Both the position numbers and the translations under genes were made by a program. A stretch of DNA of 64,000 bases from an archaeon. GTDB taxonomy: Archaea; Thermoproteota; Nitrososphaeria; Nitrososphaerales; Gagatemarchaeaceae. Location of the stretch: positions 106,498 to 170,497 of the forward strand of contig JAKAOG010000003.1 in NCBI GenBank assembly GCA_021823325.1. The letters run 5' to 3'. Below are positions 24,910 to 33,099 of this stretch, one piece after another. Position 1 is the stretch's first letter, and each line of letters starts with the position of its first letter. The notes under the pieces were generated by a model, which saw only the letters and a program-made list of their open reading frames with translations, did not search any database and was not told the DNA's origin.

Positions 24910-25152
24910 GGGGAACCGACCTCGCCTGCCGCGCCTTCACAGGAGCGGCGCCTTTGGGAGAAAAAGCGCATCGGACTGCCCTCTGTCGGAAGGGGCGATT
25001 TAGGCGTTGAGACAGGCTTGCGTGCGCAGGGTTTCCTCAAGGACACCGCACGGTCACGCGCCTCCTCCGATGGAGCGCCCTTCGATCTGCCGGGGCGCCG
25101 CGACGTCCTCTAGACGGGCTGAGAGAGGTTCATTTAGTGGTCGATTGCATCA
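24910..25152. other. intergenic region, nothing recognised beyond a promoter
   Basis: This 243-bp divergent spacer contains a TATA-like tcatttagtgg around 25130 on the plus strand, facing the next gene. No repeat, RNA or coding signal is seen in the rest. Confidence 0.4.
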
Positions 25153-25668
25153 GTGGGCCGCTTGAAGACAAGGACCGTGGCGATAGGCGTGGTGATACTG
25201 GCCCTAGGGGTGGCGCTGTTCGTCGGCGGCGCGCTAGGGGCCCTCGGCTCGGTCACCCTGAACCGCACCTTCACTCAGCCGTACCCGGGTGAATACGTCT
25301 CTGCAGAGATAGTTCTGAACTCGTCCTCCGGGCTCGTCGTGGCTTCGCCTGTTTCGACAGGAGGGTTGATCGAAGCCCAATACCTCGGCGTGGTGAATTC
25401 GACCAATGTCGGGACGTACTCCGTCTCTCCGAGCTCTACTGCCGCAGGGGACCAGGTATACAAGGCGCTGGCGGGCGACTTCTACTACGTAGCATTCTCT
25501 TCGACCCAGCCTGCGACGACCATAGTCGCGACTCCGGCCAAGGGATCGGTCGCCAGCTACGGGCTGCTTGTCCTGGGAGGGATAGTCTTCGTGGTAGCGG
25601 GCGTCGTGGTCATGATAATAGGCGCGCTCCAGAAGAAAAGGCAACCGGACCTTCAGGCGCACCCCTAG
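25153..25668 (+). CDS. membrane-anchored exported protein, function unknown
   Basis: 171 residues: an N-terminal signal anchor (about 9-33, VAIGVVILALGVALFVGGALGALG), a Ser/Thr/Val-rich extracytoplasmic domain of about 100 residues with sequons NSS and NST, and a C-terminal helix (SYGLLVLGGIVFVVAGVVVMIIGAL) ending in a basic tail. The start is GTG 25153 or in-frame TTG 25162; a TATA-like box lies about 25 nt before. Two-helix beta-domain proteins of this type are common in archaea. No function can be assigned. Confidence 0.65.
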   Translation: MGRLKTRTVAIGVVILALGVALFVGGALGALGSVTLNRTFTQPYPGEYVSAEIVLNSSSGLVVASPVSTGGLIEAQYLGVVNSTNVGTYSVSPSSTAAGDQVYKALAGDFYYVAFSSTQPATTIVATPAKGSVASYGLLVLGGIVFVVAGVVVMIIGALQKKRQPDLQAHP

Positions 25669-25755
25669 ACCCGGGCGCCGCGCGGACCAGGCTCATCCTT
25701 CGGGGAGGCATGGCCCATCGTCGTGCCGAGGCGAAAAATGGGATAAGCGGCTCAG

Positions 25756-26031
25756 TCAGCTTGACCTGTACAGCCTGTCGAACTCCGACATGGTGTGCCG
25801 CGTCGGCGGGTTCACCGAAGCGATGAGCCCTTCCAGGGACCCTCTGCTCTCCGACTCCCACACGCAGCATGCCTTCGGAGCGTCCTTCGACAGCATCACC
25901 CCCACGAGTTTGAAACCCGCAGGGAGCGACCCTGACTGCGCATCTGCGATGATCTTTGAGACCACCGGGACCACCTCGTTCGACTTCGCGACGTCCCACT
26001 CGTGCTGGACTACGAAGGTTTTTGCGCACAT
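25756..26031 (-). CDS. small conserved-type protein, possibly ferredoxin-like fold
   Basis: 91 residues, cytosolic by composition. The pattern strand-helix-strand-strand-helix-strand (TFVVQHEWDV... VVPVVSKIIADAQ... FKLVGVMLSKDAPKACCVWES... LEGLIASV) resembles small alpha-beta barrel proteins. A CC pair sits in the third strand. A TATA-like ggtataac lies about 35 nt upstream on the minus strand. The function is not recognised. Confidence 0.6.
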   Translation of the reverse strand: MCAKTFVVQHEWDVAKSNEVVPVVSKIIADAQSGSLPAGFKLVGVMLSKDAPKACCVWESESRGSLEGLIASVNPPTRHTMSEFDRLYRSS

Positions 26032-26126
26032 GGGTATCGCGGAGACCCGCGTGGGTATAGGAGTTATACCGGCGGGCGCCGGTGGACCTGCAAAGCCATT
26101 TAGCCGGCTCCATGGGAGCGCACGGC

Positions 26127-26831
26127 GTGTTTGACGTCTCGCTGAAGCTCGAGCATTCGCTACCGTTCAGCAATCTCTCGAAGCTGTTTCCCCTGGTCGG
26201 CATCCAGAGGTGGTGCAACCTGCAGGTGGACATCTTGGAGTTCGAGTCGACTCGGGAGGAGGACATGGAGGGGCTGGAGCCAGCGCTGAGGAAGATGCTG
26301 AAGGAGCTCGGCGCCCGGCTCATCAGGTTCAACCGCTACTCGCCGAAGAACTTCGAAGCGGTGGTGGCGTGCAGGTGCGCTGTGGACAACTCGACGGTCG
26401 CAAGGATAGAGTGGGCGGAGTGCATCCCGGTGATGCCTGTGGAGTATCGCGGGGGGACCGAGTATTGCAGGTTCCTCGCGTTCACCAAAGAGACCCTGGA
26501 AAGGGCGATTTCGAGCCTGTCGAAGTTCGCAAGGCTGGAGATAGTGAGCAAGTCTGTGGTCACCAGAGAGTCGGCGAGGGGAGCGATCACTGTCCCTGTA
26601 GACGAGCTGCTGAGCTCGCTCACGGAGAAGCAGCTCGCCGCCTTCATCTCGGCGATGCAGCTGGGCTACTACGGGATGCCGAAGGAGACGACCATAGAGG
26701 AGATAGCGTCCAGGCAGGGGATGAAACGCTCGACGTATGAGGAGCACCTCAGGAAGGCGGAGCTGAAGATACTTCGCGCGGTCAGGCCCTACGCCAGGCT
26801 CGCCTATGTGACTTCAAAGAAAGACGGCTAG
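26127..26831 (+). CDS. bacterio-opsin activator-type HTH_10 regulator
   Basis: Transcription regulator with a C-terminal HTH_10 domain (LTEKQLAAFISAMQLGYYGMPKETTIEEIASRQGMKRSTYEEHLRKAELKILRAV) and an N-terminal ligand-type domain of about 150 residues. The track starts at GTG 26082. A TATA-like catttag at about 26095 fits a leaderless start at GTG 26127 (FDVSLKLEHSL), which also begins at the first structured strand; ATG 26112 is the alternative. It ends 2 bp from the convergent thioredoxin gene. Confidence 0.85.
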   Translation: MFDVSLKLEHSLPFSNLSKLFPLVGIQRWCNLQVDILEFESTREEDMEGLEPALRKMLKELGARLIRFNRYSPKNFEAVVACRCAVDNSTVARIEWAECIPVMPVEYRGGTEYCRFLAFTKETLERAISSLSKFARLEIVSKSVVTRESARGAITVPVDELLSSLTEKQLAAFISAMQLGYYGMPKETTIEEIASRQGMKRSTYEEHLRKAELKILRAVRPYARLAYVTSKKDG

Positions 26832-26833
26832 GC

Positions 26834-27274
26834 TCATCTGTACGGTGAGCCGTCTCCGGAGCCGAGGTGAGGCTTTATCCTCGCTTCGATCATCTGCTTC
26901 GGCGCCGCTCCGACGAGCCCGTCTACGGGTTCCCCGTCCTTGAATATCATGATGGTAGGGATGCTCTGGATGCCGAACTGCTGCGAAGTCACGGGGTTGT
27001 CGTCGACGTTGACCTTGACAAAGGTGGCCTTCCCTGTCATCTCCGAAGCGATCTCCTCGAGCACGGGAGATACCATTCTGCACGGGCCGCACCATGGCGC
27101 CCAGAAGTCTACCACGACCAGCGGGTTGCGAGAAAGGACGTCGCGGAAGCTGGCGTCGCTCACGTCGATCGGCTTTCCGGCCGCCGTGGGCTTCTCTCCC
27201 TTCGCCTTCTGCCTTCCAAGCATCTCCTCGTACTTCTTCTGATTTATCCTCTGGACCTCTTCGTCTGAACTCAT
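26834..27274 (-). CDS. trxA: thioredoxin with N-terminal extension
   Basis: Thiol-disulfide oxidoreductase. The canonical WCGPC active site lies in VVVDFWAPWCGPCRMVSPVLEEIA, with the cis-Pro loop SIPTIMIFKDGE. An N-terminal charged, probably helical extension of about 40 residues (DEEVQRINQKKYEEMLGRQKAKG) precedes the fold, making 146 residues against the usual 105. No signal peptide is present, so it is cytosolic. Upstream is a short GCCGGC-GTTT-GCCGGC inverted repeat and a TATA-like box. Confidence 0.93.
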   Translation of the reverse strand: MSSDEEVQRINQKKYEEMLGRQKAKGEKPTAAGKPIDVSDASFRDVLSRNPLVVVDFWAPWCGPCRMVSPVLEEIASEMTGKATFVKVNVDDNPVTSQQFGIQSIPTIMIFKDGEPVDGLVGAAPKQMIEARIKPHLGSGDGSPYR

Positions 27275-27365
27275 TCTGTTTCTATCCCCTCAGGGCGAGG
27301 GACGGTTATATGGATACAGCCGGCGTTTGCCGGCATCTTGCATGATTCTCGGTTCGACGGTGGTG

Positions 27366-28508
27366 CTAGCCGAGCATTTCTCTGGCCCTGGCGGCGCCTG
27401 AGCCCTTGACGCCATACCCCGATTCCTTCAGCGCGCTTCCCAGGGCGCTGAGCGCTTTCAGGGTAGGCGCCGGGCGAGCGTTATAGCCCATGTTCCCCAG
27501 TCTCAGGACCTTCCCGCTAAGCTTACCCCAAGACCCGGCTATCATGACCGCTTGCCTGTCCGTCATGATTCTCATCAGTCTGTCGGCGTCTACTCCGGCG
27601 GGTTTCGTCAGCGCGGTCACCGTCGGAGAGTGGTAGCTGTCGTCCTTTGGGTAGGGCTCCAGCCCCATCGCCCTGGTCCCGGCGAGGACCGCACGTGAGA
27701 TTCTTCGATGCCTGCTGAACGACCTGGAAAGGCCCTCTTCCAGGAGCATGTCCAGGGCTTCGTCCAGGGCGTTGATGTCAGATATGGAGGCAGTGTATGG
27801 GAACTGCCTGCGCTTCTTCCACCATTCGTTCCACTGCCACAGGCTCGCGTAATACGCGGGGATGCTCCCTCTCCTCGCCCGCACCCTCTCCCATGCCCTG
27901 TCGCTCACCGAGACTATCGCCAGGCCCGGCGGGGCGCTGAAGCACTTCTGGCTGGCCCCGAGCGCGACGTCCACCCCCCACTCGTCTACCTCGACCCGGA
28001 CGCCGCCAAGAGACGAGACGACGTCTGCGACAAGCATCACGCCCCTGTCACGGCAGACCCTGGCGACCTCCTTGAGCGGGTTCAGCACCCCGCTCGGAGT
28101 CTCACAGTGGACGAATGTCGCCACGCCGATTTCGCGGTCCGCATCCAGCGCTGCGCTGACCGCCTCTGGGCTCACCGGGCGGTCGTAGGGCCCCCCGACG
28201 AGCTTTGGGACGCCCCCGTATGTTTTGACCAGGTCTGCGAACCCGTCGCCGAAGACCCCGTTGGATATCGCCAGCACCTTCTCCCCTCTCTTCACCAACG
28301 ACGCCACCGCGGCCTCCAGCCCCAGGAACCCTTCGCCCGACATGACGAGGACGTCGTTCTTCGTCTTCATCACCTTCATCAGCTTCCCCTGCAGTTCCTC
28401 GTAGAACTTTGGGAAGTTGTAGTCCAGGTCGGGGTTGGTGATCCCCCTCGCCATCCTTCGGAGGACCCTCGGCGGGACCTCCGTCGGCCCCGGTGTGTAG
28501 ATCAGCAT
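27366..28508 (-). CDS. class V aminotransferase (alanine-glyoxylate / serine-pyruvate type)
   Basis: PLP enzyme of fold type I. The N-terminal YTPGPTEVPPRVL motif and the PLP-lysine region GASQKCFSAPPGLA are typical of the AGXT/serine-pyruvate branch. The track start at 28535 adds nine residues; the ATG at 28508 (MLIYTPGPTEV) matches the family. It lies beside an APC amino-acid permease transcribed divergently, consistent with amino-acid catabolism. Exact substrates are not determined. Confidence 0.88.
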   Translation of the reverse strand: MLIYTPGPTEVPPRVLRRMARGITNPDLDYNFPKFYEELQGKLMKVMKTKNDVLVMSGEGFLGLEAAVASLVKRGEKVLAISNGVFGDGFADLVKTYGGVPKLVGGPYDRPVSPEAVSAALDADREIGVATFVHCETPSGVLNPLKEVARVCRDRGVMLVADVVSSLGGVRVEVDEWGVDVALGASQKCFSAPPGLAIVSVSDRAWERVRARRGSIPAYYASLWQWNEWWKKRRQFPYTASISDINALDEALDMLLEEGLSRSFSRHRRISRAVLAGTRAMGLEPYPKDDSYHSPTVTALTKPAGVDADRLMRIMTDRQAVMIAGSWGKLSGKVLRLGNMGYNARPAPTLKALSALGSALKESGYGVKGSGAARAREMLG

Positions 28509-28574
28509 GCGCCCTTCTCTGGCTGACGACGGCACTGAATCGTTTATAGATTCTCGTGACCGGTCTCCTCAGGG

Positions 28575-30236
28575 TTGGCCGAAAAGGACGTCTTCAGCAG
28601 GCAGGCCACCGGTCTCGTCAGGGAGATGGCTCCCCACCACGCGTTTCTCTACAACATGATGGCCGTGGGGCTGACCGGCTTCACCGAGGCTGTGCTTTTC
28701 GGCTACGGCCCGGCAGTCCTCCCAGGGGGGGACGTGGGGATAGCGCTCCTCAGCGTCGTCCTCGCGGCGGTCCCGTTCTACGCTGTCGTCTCGATGCTGG
28801 CCTCGTCCATGCCCAGGGCGGGCGGCGACTACGTCTGGCAGAGCAGGATCCTCAACCCTGCCGTCGGATTCGCGTCAGCGCTGACGGCATGGACGGTCTG
28901 GCAGTGGTTCTTCGGCGCCTTCCTGGGCTCGGTCATCGTCACTCTCGGGATCCACCCGCTGTTATCGGACCTGGCCGCCCTCACCGGGAACGGCACGTAC
29001 GCCTCGGTGGCGACGAGCCTGGGCTCGTCTGACGCCACGTTCGCGATAACCACCGCCATCCTCCTCCTGGGGCTCCTGATCGCGGTCAAAGGGATCAAGT
29101 TCTATGTCAAGCTGCAGTACGTCCTCTTCGGCGGGGCAGCGCTCTCTCTCCTCACGATGCTCGGGCTTCTGATTTCATCGTCCCATCAGGCATTCGTGTC
29201 TAGTTTCAACGCCGCGATGTCGGCGTCGATAGGTCCCAACGCGTACCAGACCGTGATGGCCGCCGCGGCCAGCTCAGGCATCTCGATTTCCCCCCAGTTC
29301 AGCGGCGCGCAGACGGTCACCCTGTGGGCGGTGGCGTGGCTGTCGTTGGGGTACGCCGGGTGGTCGATCTACAACCTCGGGGAGATAAAGCGGGCAGGGG
29401 TCCTGAAGCTCCAGTTCTTTCAGATCCTCGGCTCGTTCCTGGCGATAGGCGCGATCTGGGCGCTGACCTGGTACGTCTACTCGGACACCCTCGGCGCGGC
29501 TTTCATCCACGCCTTCAACGGGCTGATGTTCAGCGCCAACCCTGGCCCTCTGTCGGGCATTATCAGCGCGAACCCGACCAACTTCTTCCCTTACGCCGCG
29601 AGCTTCCCGTACCTGATCAGCCTGCTCACCACCAACCAGCTGCTGCTCGCCATAATCTTCCTCGGGATGGCAATGGGACTGTTCCAGGTGGTGCTCATCA
29701 TCTACTTCGCCAGCACCCGAATAATGCTTGCCGCCTCGATGGACAGGATACTCCCAAAGTCGCTTTCGGCGGTGTCGTCGGGCTCAGGCGCCCCTTGGGT
29801 AGCGCTTCTCGCGTCGTTCGTCGGGAGCGAGGTGTGGCTCTACTTCGTCATCTACAGGTTGAGCTCCATCGGCTCGTACGTCGCCTCCGCAGGGTTCGGC
29901 ACCGAGATCGCATACATACTCATCTGCGTGACGGCGATAGTGTTTCCATTCAGAAGCAGGAGCGTGTACGAGTCGTCCCCTGCGTCACGATACAGGGTCG
30001 GGAAGATGCCGCTCGTGTCGTTGCTGGGGGCCCTCGCGCTGGCGTTCAACCTGTTCCTGACATACGAATACGTCGCCGGCCCGAACCTCTTCCTGACATA
30101 CCCCCTGGCCCAGTCCGACGAGTTCGTCCTCGGCTTGTTCCTCGCATGCGTGCTGTTCTACTTCGCCGCCAGCTGGTTCAGGAAGAGACAGGGCGTAGAC
30201 CTGCGCCTGTCGTACAAGGAGATGCCTCCGGACTGA
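28575..30236 (+). CDS. APC superfamily amino-acid permease
   Basis: 553-residue membrane protein with about twelve to fourteen helices. The first helix region (HHAFLYNMMAVGLTGFTEAVLFGYGPAVLPGG) and the MLASSMPRAGGDYVWQSRILNP block match APC-type amino-acid/polyamine permeases. The start is a TTG at 28575, preceded about 30 nt by the TATA-like gtttatag, so the mRNA is likely leaderless. With the divergent aminotransferase and glutamate dehydrogenase it suggests amino-acid uptake. The substrate is unknown. Confidence 0.88.
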   Translation: MAEKDVFSRQATGLVREMAPHHAFLYNMMAVGLTGFTEAVLFGYGPAVLPGGDVGIALLSVVLAAVPFYAVVSMLASSMPRAGGDYVWQSRILNPAVGFASALTAWTVWQWFFGAFLGSVIVTLGIHPLLSDLAALTGNGTYASVATSLGSSDATFAITTAILLLGLLIAVKGIKFYVKLQYVLFGGAALSLLTMLGLLISSSHQAFVSSFNAAMSASIGPNAYQTVMAAAASSGISISPQFSGAQTVTLWAVAWLSLGYAGWSIYNLGEIKRAGVLKLQFFQILGSFLAIGAIWALTWYVYSDTLGAAFIHAFNGLMFSANPGPLSGIISANPTNFFPYAASFPYLISLLTTNQLLLAIIFLGMAMGLFQVVLIIYFASTRIMLAASMDRILPKSLSAVSSGSGAPWVALLASFVGSEVWLYFVIYRLSSIGSYVASAGFGTEIAYILICVTAIVFPFRSRSVYESSPASRYRVGKMPLVSLLGALALAFNLFLTYEYVAGPNLFLTYPLAQSDEFVLGLFLACVLFYFAASWFRKRQGVDLRLSYKEMPPD

Positions 30237-30348
30237 CTTGCGTCTCATACGGCGCGGTCATGGCGGGGCGCAGACCCCTTTCAGCCACGCTGATCGTCTT
30301 GGCGTCACACATTCTATGACCGAACTCGAACAACTGTCGGCCCACTAG

Positions 30349-31395
30349 TCATGGTGCCGCCCGAGTATAAGTTCCGTTGAACACGTACGCCGCGGTAACG
30401 TTCAGAAGGTAGGAATATCCCTCTGCGCTGGTCCCGTCATAATGCGGTTCTATCGCCGACCTCTCGTGATACTCGTTCCACGAGTAGATCAGCACCAGTT
30501 TCACCTGAGAGCGATGGCTGATTACGAAACTCCATTCAGCCTGGTAGAGGCCAAGCTGCAGCGCGGGGTCGAATCTGAGGTACCCCTCTTGATTGCCTGA
30601 CCGGTTGTTGTAGTAGCTGTCGATCCTTGGGACGATCGTGACTTCGCCGTCGGAGGAGATGAGAGGGTTGCCGATGTCGTTGGCGGCGTCCACCCCTGGC
30701 TGGAGCTGCGACTGGAAGAAGCCCCCTGGAGCGCTCCAAAACAGCCAGTCGACCGGATTCGGGCGGTTGCCTATCGTCCTCACCGTGAAGCGGGTGTCGT
30801 TGGTCTGAGGGTAGATTGGATTGAAGAAGAGCAGGAGCGGATGTCCCTCCCAGGAGAAGTACCAGTCCGAATAGGTCGAAGCGAACTGCGAGTACACGTA
30901 GTTGTATACGGAGCTCAGAGTGGATTCGTTGAGGTTGTTCCCTCCGTCAAACGTATCGACCATGACCGCGGCCTTGAAGGTGGAATTTGTTCCCTTGAGG
31001 AACCTGAAGAAGTCGAGGGTCGCCTTGTCGATGGCTCCAGCCTCGCCTGTCCTTGACGGCCCCCACCACGAGATCACCGCGAACCCGATCCCCGCAGACT
31101 GCATCTCCTTGACCTGCCATTGGAAGGTGGCGTTGCTGTCCGACACATAGTAGCCGATGGCAGGAGTATCCACCACCGCCCCGCCTCCGGGGTATGTGCT
31201 GCTGTTCCAACCGGGTGATCCAAGTCCGCCTACCCCGGCCGTCGCGTTGCCGTACCAGAGGTATAGGAAGGTACCGACTGGAACATTCAGACCCTCCGTT
31301 CCTGGAACAGGTTCCACAGGGTAGAATGAGAGAAAGGCGGCGACCGATACGATGACGACCATGATCAGAATCAATGCCCAAAGCTTACGCCTCAA
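30349..31395 (-). CDS. secreted GH99/GH71-like glycan hydrolase
   Basis: 348 residues with an N-terminal signal anchor (LWALILIMVVIVSVAAFLSF). The mature part shows FLYLWYGNA, GFAVISWWGPS and a C-terminal LVLIYSWNEYHERSAIEPH, matching the barrel motifs of endo-alpha-mannosidase-like (GH99) proteins, where the WNE-x-x-E region carries acidic catalytic residues. Many N-x-S/T sequons indicate an exported glycoprotein. The start is TTG 31395. It is the leftmost gene of the tRNA-Gln island. Substrate is inferred only as an external glycan. Confidence 0.7.
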   Translation of the reverse strand: MRRKLWALILIMVVIVSVAAFLSFYPVEPVPGTEGLNVPVGTFLYLWYGNATAGVGGLGSPGWNSSTYPGGGAVVDTPAIGYYVSDSNATFQWQVKEMQSAGIGFAVISWWGPSRTGEAGAIDKATLDFFRFLKGTNSTFKAAVMVDTFDGGNNLNESTLSSVYNYVYSQFASTYSDWYFSWEGHPLLLFFNPIYPQTNDTRFTVRTIGNRPNPVDWLFWSAPGGFFQSQLQPGVDAANDIGNPLISSDGEVTIVPRIDSYYNNRSGNQEGYLRFDPALQLGLYQAEWSFVISHRSQVKLVLIYSWNEYHERSAIEPHYDGTSAEGYSYLLNVTAAYVFNGTYTRAAP

Positions 31396-31625
31396 GGCCG
31401 CCCACGACTCGCCGACCCGACATATTTTGCTTGTGCTACCGAGTTGCTAATCAGAGCGTGATAACGAAGGCATTGCGGCGTCAATCTGTTACTCCGCTTG
31501 GCCAACAGGGGAAGAGGCAGACTCTTCGGGCCAACGCAGACTAGAGATGCCGACGCTTCAACTCAATTCGTAGTTCGCAGGTATAAGAGAACCCTTAATG
31601 TAGAGATAGCGTCTCTTACAGACGG
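31396..31625. promoter_or_regulatory. intergenic region with inverted repeat and TATA-like box
   Basis: This 230-bp divergent spacer is less GC-rich than core DNA. It contains an inverted repeat, taagaga at about 31583 and tctctta at about 31613, surrounding a TATA-like cttaatg some 30 nt before the zinc-ribbon gene start. The symmetry over the promoter could be an operator. No other gene is seen. Confidence 0.35.
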
Positions 31626-31913
31626 TTGTCCAACACTAGAACCTTCTTTCGCCACTGCCCGTCTTGTGGTAAGAGATTTGAGATAAGGTTGGTCGACAAG
31701 GGACTAGAATCGGAGACGAAGGACAGAGTGGCGACTGATGTGCCCCGCGAGCATCTGCAAGGCGGAGGCAACTTTGGGCCGATTGCGGCAATGACCGTGT
31801 TGGATTCGACTGTGACAACCATGGTCGATACAAAGGAGTTCAAGTATACCTACCGATGCAAGCATTGTGGACACGAATGGATAGAGGTCCGCAAACAGAC
31901 AACCATGAGCTAG
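31626..31913 (+). CDS. small two-CxxC zinc-ribbon protein
   Basis: 95 residues with paired zinc knuckles: CPSCGKRFEIR near residue 11 and YRCKHCGHEWIEVR near residue 78. The intervening about 60 residues are Thr/Val-rich. The start is TTG at 31626 with a TATA-like box about 30 nt upstream. The CxxC-x(n)-CxxCGHEW ending resembles ribbons that bind RNA polymerase or nucleic acid. No enzyme domain is present. Function unknown; it sits in the low-GC island. Confidence 0.65.
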   Translation: MSNTRTFFRHCPSCGKRFEIRLVDKGLESETKDRVATDVPREHLQGGGNFGPIAAMTVLDSTVTTMVDTKEFKYTYRCKHCGHEWIEVRKQTTMS

Positions 31914-31970
31914 GCGCTCCCAGTTGTCCGCATCGCAGCTCATCGTAGAGGGACTCGCCCATATCACATG

Positions 31971-31981
31971 GATAGCCCGAC
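31971..31981 (+). repeat. weak copy of the tRNA-Gln 3'-end repeat
   Basis: The 11-mer gatagcccgac matches the start of the 33.04-kb repeat exactly and the tRNA-Gln 3' end with one change. It falls in the gap before the 32.0-kb secreted protein gene in the same orientation as the other copies. The short length means chance is possible. Confidence 0.3.
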
Positions 31982-32033
31982 CGACTGTCGCAGAAGCTGT
32001 CAATCAAAATCAAAAGTGAGGATGGATTCACGC

Positions 32034-33029
32034 CTACTCGGCAAGTACAAACAAGGAAGTGGTCTCGCCATTCTCATATGTATTCGGTGGGATGACTACC
32101 TGACCGTTCACAAACAGATAGTTGGTGATCACGCCGCCCTCGCTCCCTTGCAACTGTGACATGATGCCCTGAACTTGGTTCAGGGTCGAGTTATACGAAA
32201 CGACGGATGCTTCGGTGTGCGAGTTGTTCATCAGGGCTTTGAACGCGATCAGGTCGAGGGCCAGCTTGTAGGATGTATATCCTTCCGATTGGTTGTAGGC
32301 CTGGTCTGCGAACCCCTGGCCGTTCCAGAAGCTGTTCGCGTGTTGGAAGGCCGCCACTGCGTCGGCGTAGTCTCCATAATGAAGCAGGTTGATGCAGTAG
32401 TACAGCTCAAGGTCTGCGTACTGGGTATAGCCGCTGCCCATGGGTCCACCCCATTCGGTCTCCTTCACCACGAACCCGCCGTTGTTGGGAAGCGGTGAAT
32501 AGTTCTGGCCAAGGGAGACGTCTTTGCCGCTGTACATGTTCCACTCCGAGCCTTGACAGGGGACGGGCATGTACGCCCCTAACACTACGTCTACGCCATT
32601 CCAATAACCGTAAGAACAACTGGTGGTGTTGAAACCGCCGTACAGGCCGCCGAGGACGGCTTCCATCGTCGCGTTGATCTTGCCCGCCAACGAAATGTCA
32701 CCAAGCTTTGTCAGGGCAGCCTGGTCCAACTGCTGGTCGTCCGAGAGGTATATCGTGTTGCTGCCAGGATACACTCGGAGGAGGCCGCTCGGCGTGCTCA
32801 GGCTTTCGAAGAAGGCGGTCGCGTTCCGGTCGCTAAATGAGAAGCTAGACTTCACAGCCGTCGCCTGACCTTCATTCAAAGCCGCCCCGCTGTCAAGCCA
32901 TGCAGAGAGTCCGATGACTACGACCAGCGTCAGTAACGCCACGGCCAACGCCTTCCGGCGAGCTCCATGTCCGCCTTTGCTCACGCTCTCGCTACGGCTC
33001 AACGCCCCGCCTCTACGTCGACCCAACAA
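32034..33029 (-). CDS. secreted protein, function unknown (possible alpha-helical toroid)
   Basis: 331-residue exported protein with a basic N-terminus and a signal anchor (ALAVALLTLVVVIGLSAWL). The mature part is rich in sequons and aromatic residues, and helical repeats such as YADLELYYCINLLHYGDYADAVAAFQHA suggest an alpha/alpha-toroid like some glycosidases. Two cysteine pairs are possible. The track start is TTG 33029; GTG 32984 is a likely alternative nearer the signal. It lies between two copies of the tRNA-Gln repeat. Family not recognised. Confidence 0.6.
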   Translation of the reverse strand: MLGRRRGGALSRSESVSKGGHGARRKALAVALLTLVVVIGLSAWLDSGAALNEGQATAVKSSFSFSDRNATAFFESLSTPSGLLRVYPGSNTIYLSDDQQLDQAALTKLGDISLAGKINATMEAVLGGLYGGFNTTSCSYGYWNGVDVVLGAYMPVPCQGSEWNMYSGKDVSLGQNYSPLPNNGGFVVKETEWGGPMGSGYTQYADLELYYCINLLHYGDYADAVAAFQHANSFWNGQGFADQAYNQSEGYTSYKLALDLIAFKALMNNSHTEASVVSYNSTLNQVQGIMSQLQGSEGGVITNYLFVNGQVVIPPNTYENGETTSLFVLAE

Positions 33030-33066
33030 AAAAGCTCACAGATAGCCCGACTAGGATTTGCACCCA
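33028..33066 (+). repeat. diverged direct repeat of the tRNA-Gln 3' end (candidate att site)
   Basis: Aligned without gaps to 38409-38447, 33 of 39 bases are identical, covering the tRNA 3' T-arm/acceptor and about 15 bp of downstream flank (aagctcaNagatagcccgRctaggatt). It is in the same orientation as the tRNA copy. This is what remains when an element integrates at a tRNA 3' end. Confidence 0.75.
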
Positions 33067-33099
33067 TACAGGTTCGAATCGCATTGCCACAGGGAGACA

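Noticed and set aside
27319-27334. gccggcgtttgccggc as a terminator or riboswitch
   Set aside because: It is a short inverted repeat in the thioredoxin upstream region without a T-run or further structure; not enough to assign a role.
30333-30345. Possible further copy of the tRNA-Gln repeat (gcccactag)
   Set aside because: It needs a gap and matches only about nine bases, so chance is likely.
31498-31686. 62-residue ORF in the 31.4-31.6 kb gap
   Set aside because: It overlaps the promoter and start of the zinc-ribbon gene and shows no protein-like pattern.
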